A DNA stretch of 64,000 nucleotides from VRUE01 sp963805475 (GCA_963805475.1 CAWDUO010000009.1:1-64000), one strand, 5' to 3'. Shown: positions 1 through 8,378, counted from the first letter of the stretch. Program-made: numbers and translations. The notes: a model not told the origin generated them from the sequence alone.

Positions 1-2363
1 GTATTCGGTCGAACACGATGATCGTGTCGTAGAGCGAGTAGCCCAAGATCGTCAGGAAGGCGGCGACCGTACCGCTCGTCACCTCTTTTCCGGTCAACGC
101 GTAGACGCCCGCCGTGATCAGGATGTCGTGGAACAGCGCGATCAGCACCGGCACGGCGAATTTCGGGATCGAAGCGGAAGGCGATGTAGGCGCAGATCAC
201 CAGCAGCGAGAAGATCAGCGCGTTGCGGGCGCTGTTGGCGACGGTGGCGCCGAAGGTCGGCCCGACGCTGGTGCTGTCAAAGCCGTCTTCGACGATGCCG
301 AATTCCCTTTCGAGCCGCTTCTGCATCGCGTTGATCTGGCTCGGCTTCAGCGTGCTCGACTGGATCAGGAAGACGTTGTCGCCGAGGCCCGGGTTGCTCT
401 CGCGCTGCACCTCGGCCCCCGAGATCCCCGCGGAGCCGAGCGTTTCGCGCACGCCTTCCTCGTCGGTCGGCTGGCTCAGCGCCACCTCGATCCGGGTGCC
501 GGACTCGAAGTCGATGCCGAGGTTGAGCTGCTTGGTCGCCAGCGCCAGCGCGCCGACGATCAGGATGCAGCCAGAGAGGGTGAAGAACCAGCGACTCGCG
601 CCCATGAAGTCGAAGTGCCAGCGCACCCGCTGCCCGCCGCCGGCGCCGAGCACGCCGGGCGAGCGCAGCAGGCGCGAGCGGCTCATGCTGAGCAGCAGCG
701 CCTGGGTGAAGACGACCGCGGTCAGCAGCGAGACGATCGTGCCGACGCCGAGCGTGAAGGCGAAGCCCTTGACGCCGGCGGTCGCGAGGACGAAGAGGAT
801 GAAGGCCGTCAGCAGCGTGACCACGTTGGCGTCGACGATCGTCGCGATCCCGCGCCGGTAGCCGGCGGCGATCGCGCTCGCCATCGGCCGCCCGGCGCGC
901 ACCTCCTCCTTGATCCGCTCGAAGATGACGATGTTCGAGTCGGCGGCGACGCCGATCGTCAGGATCAGGCCGGCGATCCCCGGCAACGTCAGCGTGATCG
1001 GGATCAGTTTGATCAGGGCGAAGAAGATCACCCCGTAGGCGCCCAGCGCCAGCGCCGCGACCAGGCCGAGGAAGCGGTAGAAGAAGAGCAGGAAGATGAC
1101 GACCAGGGCGAGGCCGATGATCCCGGCCTTGATCCCCTGGTGCAGCGCTTCGCTGCCCAGCGTGGCCGAGACCTGCGTCTGGCTGATCAGGTTGAGGTTG
1201 ATCGGCAAGGCGCCGCGCTGCAGGTAGCTGGCCAGGCTCTGGGCGTCGCCGATCCCGTGGAAGCCGCCGGAGATCTGCGCCCCGGTGCGGCCGTCGATCC
1301 CGTCGGGGTTTTCGGCGAAGTTGATGATCGGCCGGGTGACGACTTCGTTGTCGAGCACGGCGGCGAAGTGGCCCGAGAGCGCCGCCGCCTGTTCCCCCGC
1401 CGGCCCGATCGCCCGTGCCTGGCCCCGCTGGGCGATCTGCCGGGTGACTTCCTGAAAGGCCTGACGGCCGTTACCGGAGAACTGAAAGGTGACCGCCGGA
1501 CCGCTTTCCTGGTTTTCGGCCTTCGGGTTGGTGATTTCGGTGCCGGAGAGCGCCGGGTCGTCCTTGAACGCGTACCAGCCCGGCTGCGCGTCTTCGATCG
1601 TCTGGCCGTTGCTGTCGCTCGGCTTTTCGGAGATCAGGATCGTCCCCTGCGGCACCTTCACGACCGTCCCCGCGTCGTGCGGGCGTTTCTTGCCGTTGGG
1701 GTCGATGTAGAGGTCTTCCCTGCTGTACTCGGGCCCGTCGATCAGCCTGTGCGGCGCCTGCTTCGAGAACAGGTAGTAGGTCGCGGGCTGGCTGCACTGC
1801 GGGCAGGGCGCGACCGGCTTCTGTTCGGCGGCGAGCTTCGCCGCGTTGTACTCGCTGGCGTAGGCGCCGGCGTAGATCAGCTGCTGGTTTTCGCTCTTGG
1901 TCGGCTTGCGGCCTTCGGCCTTCCATTCCTTTTCGGCTTCTTTCAGGGCGCCCTGCGGGGGCTGGCGCCCGGGTACGCCGCCGATCGCCTTCTCGCGGCC
2001 GATCAGGTTTGGTTCCCAGTCGAAGAAATACAGGCGCGCCGGCTTGGTCGCGCATTCGGTCGCCTTGCCGACGCTGGTCGCGCCCGGGATGCCGACCTGG
2101 ATCTCGTCGCTGCCGACACGGGCGACTTCGATCTCCGAGACGCCGAGCTGGTCGCAGCCGGAGCGGATGATGTCGACCGCCCTTTCCATCGAGGCGCTGT
2201 CGATCGTCGGCTGCTGCGGGGTGGGCCGGCCCTGGAGGACGAGCTGGACGCCGCCCTTGAGGTCGAGCCCGAGCTGCGTCTGCTTGGTCGCGATGACGAT
2301 CCCCGAGACCGCGATCAGCGCCAGGACGAAGAGCAGGACGAAGACGTTGCGGCGCCGTTTCAC
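1..2363 (-). CDS. secDF: Protein translocase subunit SecDF (fused SecD-SecF), 3' end cut by window
   Basis: Membrane partner of SecYEG that uses the proton gradient to help complete protein export. The GTG start at 2363 lies 4 bases after the stop of the upstream gene. An N-terminal membrane helix is followed by the SecD signature LGLDLKGG, a large extracytoplasmic domain, a six-helix SecD membrane block (GIAGLILTIGVAADSNIVIF), then a second helix and the SecF signature LGIDFESGTRIEV. About 787 codons are present and the frame is open to the window edge, ending at YSLYDTIIVFDRI, so roughly the last 60-90 residues are missing. The first extracytoplasmic domain carries an insertion of about 100 residues that includes a CPQC pair. 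SecD-SecF fusion is known in several phyla. Confidence 0.95.
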   Translation of the reverse strand, partial: MKRRRNVFVLLFVLALIAVSGIVIATKQTQLGLDLKGGVQLVLQGRPTPQQPTIDSASMERAVDIIRSGCDQLGVSEIEVARVGSDEIQVGIPGATSVGKATECATKPARLYFFDWEPNLIGREKAIGGVPGRQPPQGALKEAEKEWKAEGRKPTKSENQQLIYAGAYASEYNAAKLAAEQKPVAPCPQCSQPATYYLFSKQAPHRLIDGPEYSREDLYIDPNGKKRPHDAGTVVKVPQGTILISEKPSDSNGQTIEDAQPGWYAFKDDPALSGTEITNPKAENQESGPAVTFQFSGNGRQAFQEVTRQIAQRGQARAIGPAGEQAAALSGHFAAVLDNEVVTRPIINFAENPDGIDGRTGAQISGGFHGIGDAQSLASYLQRGALPINLNLISQTQVSATLGSEALHQGIKAGIIGLALVVIFLLFFYRFLGLVAALALGAYGVIFFALIKLIPITLTLPGIAGLILTIGVAADSNIVIFERIKEEVRAGRPMASAIAAGYRRGIATIVDANVVTLLTAFILFVLATAGVKGFAFTLGVGTIVSLLTAVVFTQALLLSMSRSRLLRSPGVLGAGGGQRVRWHFDFMGASRWFFTLSGCILIVGALALATKQLNLGIDFESGTRIEVALSQPTDEEGVRETLGSAGISGAEVQRESNPGLGDNVFLIQSSTLKPSQINAMQKRLEREFGIVEDGFDSTSVGPTFGATVANSARNALIFSLLVICAYIAFRFDPEIRRAGADRAVPRHPDHGGRLRVDRKRGDERYGRRLPDDLGLLALRHDHRVRPN

Positions 2364-2367
2364 CCGC

Positions 2368-2856
2368 TCAAGCCTCCGGGGTCAGCACGATCAGGAGGCC
2401 GCCGTCGTCGTCGTAGGCGGGAAACACGTCGGCGACCGCTTCGGCCGGCAGGTCGCCCTCGGCGTGGACGGAGACCTTCTTGCCGAGCGAGCGCACCCCC
2501 CACTCGAGCGAGGTCTCGATCGGGTCGGTGACGCCGTCGCTGTCGAGGTCGGCCTGCTCGCCGCCGTCGCCCTTGTCGATCCAGCGCAGCCCGAGCACTT
2601 CTTTGACCGGGCGGCCGATCACGTCCTCGTCGGTGAGCCCGGTCAGCTCGAAGCTGCCGCGGCCGGCGTCGATCACCCGCGCCTCCTGGTCGCAGACGAA
2701 GAAGGCCGCGTTGGGCGCCGGGTAGTAGTCGTCGAGCAGCTCGAAGACGAAGCCGAAGCCGCATTTCGAGCAGCCCTTCGGGCGGCTGCTGAAGCCCGCC
2801 GTCCTGTCGCTGCTCAGCTCCCGGTTCCCGCAGTTGGGGCAGATGAAAAATGGCAT
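2368..2856 (-). CDS. Small PAS-like protein with N-terminal zinc ribbon
   Basis: 162 residues. The N-terminus reads MPFFICPNCGNREL and continues to CSKCGFGF, so CPNC and CSKC form a four-cysteine zinc ribbon. The rest (about 40-160) looks like a PAS domain: a segment like AAFFVCDQEARVIDAGRGSF leads to LTGLTDEDVIGRPVKEVLG, typical of PAS sensor cores. No output domain is present. The gene sits 4 bases upstream of secDF, where many bacteria keep yajC, and follows ruvB in the same direction, so it is probably co-transcribed with secDF. A possible -10 (TAACCT) lies just before the start. Its ligand and partner are unknown; a role in secretion is only suggested by position. Confidence 0.75.
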   Translation of the reverse strand: MPFFICPNCGNRELSSDRTAGFSSRPKGCSKCGFGFVFELLDDYYPAPNAAFFVCDQEARVIDAGRGSFELTGLTDEDVIGRPVKEVLGLRWIDKGDGGEQADLDSDGVTDPIETSLEWGVRSLGKKVSVHAEGDLPAEAVADVFPAYDDDGGLLIVLTPEA

Positions 2857-2883
2857 CCCAGGCGCAGGTTACTGAGCGCGGAC

Positions 2884-4023
2884 TCAGAACAGGCTGTGCG
2901 CCCGTTCGGGCACCGGCAGGCCGAGGTGGTCGTACGCCCGCTCGGTCAAAACGCGGCCCCGCGGGGTGCGCTTCAGCAGGCCCTGCTGGAGCAGGTAGGG
3001 CTCGAGCACGTCCTCGATCGTGTCCTGCTCCTCGCCGACCGCCACGGCCAGGGTCGAGAGCCCGACGGGCCCGCCGGAGAACTTGGCGGCGATCGTCTCG
3101 AGCAGCCCGCGGTCGCTGCGGTCGAGCCCGCCGGAGTCGACCTCGAGCATCTCCAGGCCGGCGGCGGCGACCTCCGCGTCGACGCGGCCCTCGCCCCTGA
3201 CCTGGGCGAAGTCGCGCACCCGCTTGAGCAGCCGGTTGGCCACCCGTGGCGTGCCGCGCGAGCGGCCGGCGATCGCCTCGGCCCCCGCGGCGTCGATCTC
3301 GACCTCGAGGATGCCGGCCGAGCGCTCGACGATCAGCGCCAGGTGCTCGGGGCTGTAGTGCTCGAGCCGGTGACAGACGCCGAAGCGGTCGCGCAGCGGC
3401 GTCGTCAGCAGCCCGGCGCGCGTCGTCGCCCCGACCAGGGTGAAGGGCGGCAGCGGCAGGGTGACGGTGCGGGCGCCGGCCCCCTGGCCGAGGACGACCG
3501 GCAACTCGCCGTCCTCCATCGCCGGGTAGAGGGTCTCCTCGACCGCCCGCCCGAGCCGGTGGATCTCGTCGACGAAGAAGACGCTGCCGGGCTCCAGCGC
3601 GGTGAGGAAGGAGGCGACGTCGGCCTTGCGCTCCAGCGCCGGGCCGGCGGTCTGCACGAGCGGCACCTCCATCTCGGCGGCGACGATGTGCGCGAGCGAG
3701 GTCTTGCCCAGACCCGGCGGGCCGGCGAGCAGGACGTGGTCGAGCGGCTCGCCGCGCCGGCGCGCCGCCTCGATGAAGATCGAGAGCTGCTCGGTGACCT
3801 GCTCCTGGTTGACGAAGTCGCCCAGGGTCGGCGGCCGCAGCGAGCGGTCGAGATCCTCGTCAGGGACATCGGCCCGAGCGTCGTGCACCCGCACCTCATC
3901 ACCGCCGCCTCCTCTGCTCCCGCGAGGGGCCAAAGAATCAGATATGGATGGCCCCTCGCTCCCGCGTCCGGGGGCGGCGGGTGAACCTTGGATGCCTGGG
4001 GTTCTGATCGGATCGTCGCTCAC
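2884..4023 (-). CDS. ruvB: Holliday junction branch-migration helicase RuvB, with unusual N-terminal insertion
   Basis: AAA+ motor that drives RuvA-bound Holliday junctions during recombination repair. Walker A is GPPGLGKTSL, Walker B is FFVDEIHRL, sensor 1 is VGATTRAG, and the C-terminal winged helix contains GPVGLSTLAVAVGEEQDTIEDVLEPYL. GTG start at 4023 overlaps the ruvA stop as GTGA. The protein is 379 residues, longer than the usual 330-350, because residues about 14-42 (GSPAAPGRGSEG, then SISDSLAPRGSRGGGG) are low-complexity sequence before the normal start of the fold at LDRSLRPPTLGDF. That stretch is exactly the translation of a palindromic repeat (separate entry). The helicase core itself is intact. 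Confidence 0.96.
   Translation of the reverse strand: MSDDPIRTPGIQGSPAAPGRGSEGPSISDSLAPRGSRGGGGDEVRVHDARADVPDEDLDRSLRPPTLGDFVNQEQVTEQLSIFIEAARRRGEPLDHVLLAGPPGLGKTSLAHIVAAEMEVPLVQTAGPALERKADVASFLTALEPGSVFFVDEIHRLGRAVEETLYPAMEDGELPVVLGQGAGARTVTLPLPPFTLVGATTRAGLLTTPLRDRFGVCHRLEHYSPEHLALIVERSAGILEVEIDAAGAEAIAGRSRGTPRVANRLLKRVRDFAQVRGEGRVDAEVAAAGLEMLEVDSGGLDRSDRGLLETIAAKFSGGPVGLSTLAVAVGEEQDTIEDVLEPYLLQQGLLKRTPRGRVLTERAYDHLGLPVPERAHSLF
3902..3980. repeat. Palindromic element inside the ruvB coding sequence
   Basis: 79-bp imperfect palindrome read in frame as part of RuvB. Outer arms CCGCCGCC (3902-3909) and GGCGGCGG (3973-3980) pair. Inner arms GGGGCCA (3926-3932) and TGGCCCC (3949-3955) pair around a loop containing AAAGAATCAGAT. 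The same layout, with different but still complementary inner-arm bases, occurs in dxs at 49302-49384. The core AGAATCAGAT is shared with the intergenic copies at 5165, 6569 and 9286. Its length is not a multiple of 3, but the reading frame through it is open. Confidence 0.8.
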
Positions 4024-4613
4024 GCCTTGCTCCTCCCGCCGGCCTTGCGCAGGGCGAGCGCCAGCAGCTCCTCGGGATCGCCGCCGTCGACCCCGTCGAG
4101 CAGCCGCTCGGCCTCCAGCGGCGCGTAGCCGAGGTTGACCAGGCCGTCGCGGGCGAGCGCCCGCGGGTCCGCGCCGTCGCCCTCGCCGGCCGCGATCTCC
4201 TCCTCCAGCGCCCCGGCGACCTTCTCGCGCAGCTCGACGATGATCCGCTCGGACGTTCGCTTGCCGATCCCCGGCGCCGCCTGGAAGCGCTTCGCGTCGC
4301 CGGCGGCGATCGCCCGCAGCAGTTCGCGCGCCGGCCCGCCGGAGAGCACGGCGATCGCCACCTTCGGGCCGACCCCGCTGACCGAGACCAGCTGGCCGAA
4401 GAGGTCGCGCTCCTCCTCGGAGGCGAAGCCGAACAGCGCCAGCGAGTCCTCGCGCGAGACCAGCTCGGCGTGCAGGAAGGCCTCGCGGCCGGTCGCCGGC
4501 ACCGCCTTCAGCGTCTCGGCGGAGACGGTCAACCGGTAGCCGACTCCGCCCGCGTCGATCACGACGTGGTCGGGGCGGCGGACCATCACCTCGCCGCGCA
4601 CCGCGGCGATCAT
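4020..4613 (-). CDS. ruvA: Holliday junction branch-migration complex subunit RuvA
   Basis: Tetrameric protein that binds four-way junctions and loads RuvB. 197 residues, normal length. The N-terminal OB fold starts MIAAVRGEVMVRRPDHVVID. Helix-hairpin-helix motifs follow (VSGVGPKVAIAVLSG and APGIGKRTSERIIVELREKV). The C-terminal domain III contains LVNLGYAPLEAERLLDGV, which contacts RuvB. The ATG start at 4613 overlaps the ruvC stop (ATGA) and the stop overlaps ruvB (GTGA), so ruvC-ruvA-ruvB is one translationally coupled operon. Confidence 0.96.
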   Translation of the reverse strand: MIAAVRGEVMVRRPDHVVIDAGGVGYRLTVSAETLKAVPATGREAFLHAELVSREDSLALFGFASEEERDLFGQLVSVSGVGPKVAIAVLSGGPARELLRAIAAGDAKRFQAAPGIGKRTSERIIVELREKVAGALEEEIAAGEGDGADPRALARDGLVNLGYAPLEAERLLDGVDGGDPEELLALALRKAGGRSKA

Positions 4614-5119
4614 GCCGCCCCCTCGGCCAGCTCCGCCGCCTGCCGGCGCCCCGCCCCGCCGCCGTGGCAGATCGCCACCGCCAGCGCGTCGGCGGCGTGG
4701 TCGGGCGTCGGCAGCTCGGGCAGCCCGAGCAGCGTGGCGACCATCCGCTGCACCTGCCGCTTGCCGGCGGCGCCGCTGCCGCAGACGGCCATCTTGATCG
4801 CCTGCGGCGTGTAGGAGGCGCACTCGACGCCGGCCTCGGCGGCGGCCAGCATCGCCACGCCGCTGGCCCGCCCCACGGTCATCGCGGTCTGGGCGTTGCG
4901 GCCGAAGAAGACGTCCTCGAGCGCCATCGCCGCCGGCTCGTGCCAGGCGAGCAGCTCGCTCAGCTCGGCGTGGATCCGCTCCAGGCGGCGCTCGATCGGC
5001 AGCCCGGCGGCGGTCTCGACGACGCCGCCGTCGAGCGCGACCATGCGGTTGCCCTCGACCCGGACGATGCCGAAGCCGAGGTTGGCGGTGCCAGGGTCGA
5101 TCCCCATCACGACTTGCAT
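4610..5119 (-). CDS. ruvC: Crossover junction endodeoxyribonuclease RuvC
   Basis: Resolves Holliday junctions by paired cuts and works with RuvAB. 169 residues. RNase H-like fold with the acidic residues expected for catalysis: Asp in MGIDPGTANLGFG, Glu in MALEDVFFGRN, and the C-terminal pair in TPDHAADALAVAICH. ATG start at 5119. First gene of ruvCAB. It is separated from yebC upstream by a 143-bp gap holding one copy of the palindromic repeat. Confidence 0.96.
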   Translation of the reverse strand: MQVVMGIDPGTANLGFGIVRVEGNRMVALDGGVVETAAGLPIERRLERIHAELSELLAWHEPAAMALEDVFFGRNAQTAMTVGRASGVAMLAAAEAGVECASYTPQAIKMAVCGSGAAGKRQVQRMVATLLGLPELPTPDHAADALAVAICHGGGAGRRQAAELAEGAA

Positions 5120-5164
5120 AGGGACGGATTCTGGGAGAAGGCTCGGATGCCTCTTTACATAAAT

Positions 5165-5261
5165 ACGCCGCCTGCTCCGCTTCGCGTCCGCGGGCGGCGT
5201 CTATGCGCCATATCGGCCCCGCTCGCAAGGAATCAGATCGTGATGCTCGCTGATGCGGTTG
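5165..5261 (+). repeat. Palindromic intergenic repeat, copy A
   Basis: 97 bp between yebC and ruvC. It has a GC hairpin (arms CGCCGCC and GGGCGGCG around CTCCGCTTCGCGTCCG) followed by CGCTCGCAAGGAATCAG, then ATCGTGATGCTCGC and GATGCGGTTG. It matches the copy at 6569-6665 at 93 of 97 positions by hand alignment. It starts 2 bases beyond the yebC stop, so it would lie in the 3' part of the yebC transcript. Confidence 0.85.
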
Positions 5262-5262
5262 T

Positions 5263-6009
5263 TCAGGCGAAGTTGGCGAGGACCTCGTCGGGGATATCAA
5301 AGTTGGCGTGGACCTCGTTGACGTCGTCGTCGTCTTCGAGGTCCTCGATCAGGCCGAGCAGCGACTTGGCCTCGTTGCCCTTGACCTCGACCGTGCTTTT
5401 CGGCTCCATCGCCACCTCGGCGGACTGGACCTCGACTCCGCCGCCCTCCAGCGCCTCGCGCACGTCGCCGAGCGCGGACGGCTCGCAGAGCACGCGCAAG
5501 AGCTCGCCCTCCTCGCTGATGTCCTCGGCGCCGGCGTCGACCGCGGCGATCAGGTCGTCCTCGCCGTAGCGGGCGCCGTCGACCGCGAGCACGCCGCGTT
5601 TCTCGAAGATCCAGGCGACCGAGCCCGGCTCGCCGAGGCTGCCGCCGTGCTTGCTGAAGGCGTGGCGCACCTCGGCGCTGGTGCGGTTGCGGTTGTCGGT
5701 CAGCGCCTCGACGAGGACGGCGGCGCCGCCCGGCCCGTAGCCCTCGAAGACGACCCGCTCGATCGCCGCGGCGTCGCTGCCGACGCCCGAGCCGCGGTCG
5801 ACCGCCCGCTGGATGTTGTCCTTCGGCATCGAGGCGTCGCGCGCCTTCTGGATCGCCGTCGCCAGCGCCGCGTTGCCGTCGGGGTCGGGGCCGCCGTCGC
5901 GCGCGGCGACGGTGATCGCCCGCGCCAGCTTGGTGAAGAGCTTGCCGCGTTTGGCGTCGGCGGCGCCCTTCTTGTGTTTGATCGAGGACCACTTCGAGTG
6001 ACCGGACAT
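5263..6009 (-). CDS. YebC/PmpR-type TACO1 family protein
   Basis: 248 residues with the family start MSGHSKWSSIKHKKGAADAKRGKLFTKL split over the first 30 residues, followed by DNIQRAVDRGSG and the acidic C-terminal half typical of the family (DLEDDDDVNEVHANFDIPDEV). Members have been described as transcriptional regulators and, more recently, as factors easing translation of proline-rich stretches; which applies here cannot be read from sequence. A -10-like TAGAAT ends 9 bases before the ATG, suggesting a very short leader. In many bacteria this gene neighbours ruvCAB, as here. Confidence 0.93.
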   Translation of the reverse strand: MSGHSKWSSIKHKKGAADAKRGKLFTKLARAITVAARDGGPDPDGNAALATAIQKARDASMPKDNIQRAVDRGSGVGSDAAAIERVVFEGYGPGGAAVLVEALTDNRNRTSAEVRHAFSKHGGSLGEPGSVAWIFEKRGVLAVDGARYGEDDLIAAVDAGAEDISEEGELLRVLCEPSALGDVREALEGGGVEVQSAEVAMEPKSTVEVKGNEAKSLLGLIEDLEDDDDVNEVHANFDIPDEVLANFA

Positions 6010-6036
6010 GCGTTTGCCATTCTATGAACCAGGGAG

Positions 6037-6483
6037 ATGAGCCCGCAGACGGCCACGCAGGAGCGCAGCATCGGCCCCCTCCGGGGGATGACCGCGAGCG
6101 CGATCTTCGTGCTGATGCTGCTCGCCGCGCTGGCGCTGTGGACGGCGATCCCGGTCGGCTGGATCTGGATCGGCTCGAAGGTCGCCAGCACCCAGTTCCC
6201 CGCCGAGGGGCCCTACGCGGTCGTCGCCGTCGGCATCGTGCTGACGATCCTCCTCGACGCCTGGCTGATCGGGCGGCTGAACGCCCTCTACGTCCACGTC
6301 ACCGGCACCAACCGGCTGGCGCCGATGCGGCCGAGCTGGCTGAAGAGCGTGCGCGACAGCGGCGGCGCCCCTGGCTCGACCTCCGTGGTGGAGGCGGTGA
6401 TGATGGGCTCGGTCCTGCTCGCCTGCCTCGTCTTCGTCGCCTGGTTCTTCCTCCTGGCGGGTTCCCCCATCGCCAACCACTAG
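6037..6483 (+). CDS. Hypothetical small integral membrane protein
   Basis: 148 residues, divergent from yebC. Three hydrophobic segments are visible: about 19-45 (IFVLMLLAALALWTAIPVGW), about 60-82 (YAVVAVGIVLTILLDAWLIG) and about 122-142 (VLLACLVFVAWFFLLAG). A short basic region, LAPMRPSWLKSVRD, lies between the last two. ATG at 6037 is preceded by a GGGAG-type ribosome site. I do not recognise a family. It converges on the M29 peptidase gene across two repeat copies. Confidence 0.7.
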   Translation: MSPQTATQERSIGPLRGMTASAIFVLMLLAALALWTAIPVGWIWIGSKVASTQFPAEGPYAVVAVGIVLTILLDAWLIGRLNALYVHVTGTNRLAPMRPSWLKSVRDSGGAPGSTSVVEAVMMGSVLLACLVFVAWFFLLAGSPIANH

Positions 6484-6488
6484 TCAGA

Positions 6489-6563
6489 ACGCCGCCTTCT
6501 CCGCTTCGCGTCCGCGGGCGGCGTCAACGCGCCATATTGGCCCCGCTCGCAGAGAATCCCCTC
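6489..6563 (+). repeat. Palindromic intergenic repeat, copy B (3'-truncated)
   Basis: Same GC hairpin and CGCTCGCAGAGAATC core as the neighbouring copies, but it stops after the core (about 75 bp) and lacks the distal GATCGTGATGCTCGC part. It lies in tandem with copy C, 5 bases apart, between two convergent genes, where paired hairpins could help end transcription from both sides. Confidence 0.8.
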
Positions 6564-6568
6564 ATAAA

Positions 6569-6665
6569 ACGCCGCCTGCTCCGCTTCGCGTCCGCGGGCG
6601 GCGTCTAACAGCCATATCGGCCCCGCTCGCAAAGAATCAGATCGTGATGCTCGCTGATGCGGTTG
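6569..6665 (+). repeat. Palindromic intergenic repeat, copy C
   Basis: Full-length 97-bp copy, nearly identical to copy A at 5165. It ends 16 bases before the stop of the M29 peptidase gene, so relative to that gene it lies in the 3' flank. Confidence 0.85.
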
Positions 6666-6681
6666 ATGGAGGCAGGGCTGG

Positions 6682-7785
6682 TCAGACCACGAACTTGCCG
6701 TCGACTTGGAAGTCTTTGCCGTCCACTTCGATCTTGCCGCCGAGGCGGAGGTCGCAGACGAGGTCGGTGTGGACGGCGGACTCGTTGACGCCGCCCGACT
6801 CGGGGTAGCTCTTGCCGACCGCCATGTGCACGGTGCCGCCGAGCTTCTCGTCGAGCAGGATCTCGCGCGTGCCGCGGTCGATCGCGTAGTTGGTGCCGAT
6901 CCCGAGCTCGCCCAGCCGCCGCGCTCCCTCGTCGGTGTCGAGCAGCTGCAGGAGGAACTCCTCGCCGCGCTCGGCGCTCGCGTCGACGACCCTGCCGGCC
7001 TCGAAGCGCAGCCGCACGCCGGCCACCTCGCGCCCGCCGATCGTCGCCGGCAGGTGGAAGCTGACCTCGCCCTCGACCGAGTCCTCGACCGGGCCGGTGA
7101 AGAACTCGCCGTCGGGCATGTTGTGGCGCCCGTCGCAGGGGATGAAGGTGCGGCCCGCGACGCCGAGCCTGATGTCGGTTCCGGGCGCGGTGACGCGGAC
7201 CTCCTCGTGCCCCTGAATCCACTCGGCGAGGCGCTCGGTCTCGGCCGAGGCGCGCCGCCAGGCGGTCAGCGGGTCGGGGTCGTCGGCGAGGCAGGCGCCG
7301 TAGTAGAAGTCCTCGTAGTCGGCGAGGCTCATCTCCGCCTCGGCGGCGTAGGCGTTGGTCGGGAAAAGCGTGTAGACCCAGCGGAACTCGCCCTTGGCGC
7401 TGCGCTCCATCGCCCGGCCGAGCAGCTCGCCGGTCGCCTGCTGGCGCCGCGTCTGGCGCTCCGGCGCGACGCCGGAGAGCTCGCGGGTGTTGCTCGAGGC
7501 GCCGATCGCAATTCGCACGTCGACGTTGTCCAGCAGCCATTCGGAGGTCGGCGAGACCCACTCGAGCTGGGCGTCGGAGGCGTGCTTGTAGTAGGCGGCC
7601 GCCTGGCCATCGAGCGAGACGTTCACGACCGGGTTGGCGCCGGCCTTCAGCACCTCCTCGTAGACCGCCAGCAGCAGCGGCGCCGCGGCGCTCTCGCCGT
7701 CGATCGAGACGACCTCGCCCTCCTTCACCTCGGTCGAGTAGCCGACCAGGATCCTCGCCAACCCTTCCACCCTCGGATCTCTCAC
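6682..7785 (-). CDS. Aminopeptidase, M29 family (AmpS/PepS-like)
   Basis: 367 residues, close to the usual 370-410. Cytoplasmic metal-dependent aminopeptidase. The C-terminal catalytic half shows the family's conserved acid in NMPDGEFFTGP, then LGELGIGTNYAI, then HMAVGKSYPESGG and AVHTDLVCDL with the two His and one Asp expected to bind metal. GTG start at 7785 overlaps the pdxT stop by 4 bases (GTGA), so it is coupled to pdxS-pdxT. A dual role with vitamin B6 synthesis is not implied; the family is general peptide turnover. Confidence 0.9.
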   Translation of the reverse strand: MRDPRVEGLARILVGYSTEVKEGEVVSIDGESAAAPLLLAVYEEVLKAGANPVVNVSLDGQAAAYYKHASDAQLEWVSPTSEWLLDNVDVRIAIGASSNTRELSGVAPERQTRRQQATGELLGRAMERSAKGEFRWVYTLFPTNAYAAEAEMSLADYEDFYYGACLADDPDPLTAWRRASAETERLAEWIQGHEEVRVTAPGTDIRLGVAGRTFIPCDGRHNMPDGEFFTGPVEDSVEGEVSFHLPATIGGREVAGVRLRFEAGRVVDASAERGEEFLLQLLDTDEGARRLGELGIGTNYAIDRGTREILLDEKLGGTVHMAVGKSYPESGGVNESAVHTDLVCDLRLGGKIEVDGKDFQVDGKFVV

Positions 7786-8378
7786 GTCCCCGCCCCCTCC
7801 GGCGCACTCGCGCGCGCCCTCGTCGTCGTTGCCATGAACAGCGCGTGCAGCCGCGGGTCGTCGGTCAGCTCCGGGTGGAAGGCGCAGGCGAGGACGCCGC
7901 CCTCGCGCACCGCCACCGGGTGGCCTTCGCAGGAGGCGAGCACCTCGACGCCGGCGCCGTGGCGCTCGACCCAGGGCGCGCGGATGAACACCGCGCGCAG
8001 CGGCTCGGAGCCGATCCCCGCGACCTCGAGGTCGGCCTCGAAGCTCTGCAGCTGGCGGCCGAAGGCGTTGCGGCGCGCGGTCGCGTCGAGCAGGCCGAGG
8101 TGCTCGTCGTCGCAGACGATCATCCCGGCGCAGGTCCCGAAAACCGCCCGCCCCGCCCGATGATGCTCCCGAATCGCCTCGTCCAGCCCAACCGCCTCGA
8201 TCCCCTTGACGATCGCGGTGCTCTCGCCCCCTGGGATCACCAACCCGTCCAAACTCTCCATGTCCCCAGGCGTCCGCACCTCGCGCACATCGGCTCCCAG
8301 CCCCCGGAGCATCTCCATGTGCCGTTCGAAGCCCCCTTGGATCGCGAGGACGCCGACGCGCAGAGGCCGCTCAGGCAC
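7782..8378 (-). CDS. pdxT: Pyridoxal 5'-phosphate synthase glutaminase subunit PdxT
   Basis: Releases ammonia from glutamine and passes it to PdxS for PLP synthesis. Class I glutamine amidotransferase: GGFERHMEMLRGLG near the N-terminus, oxyanion loop IPGGES, nucleophile Cys in FGTCAGMIV, and His-Glu in CAFHPELTDD. I chose GTG at 8378, which gives VPERPLRVGVLAIQGG and 198 residues; a start further upstream would add a non-homologous stretch read from inside pdxS. The start overlaps the pdxS stop by 8 bases. Confidence 0.94.
   Translation of the reverse strand: MPERPLRVGVLAIQGGFERHMEMLRGLGADVREVRTPGDMESLDGLVIPGGESTAIVKGIEAVGLDEAIREHHRAGRAVFGTCAGMIVCDDEHLGLLDATARRNAFGRQLQSFEADLEVAGIGSEPLRAVFIRAPWVERHGAGVEVLASCEGHPVAVREGGVLACAFHPELTDDPRLHALFMATTTRARASAPEGAGT

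Noticed and set aside
114..2531. Long plus-strand reading frame of about 805 codons
   Set aside because: It is antisense to secDF, has the Arg/Asp/Glu-rich composition typical of shadow frames in GC-rich DNA and shows no family motif.
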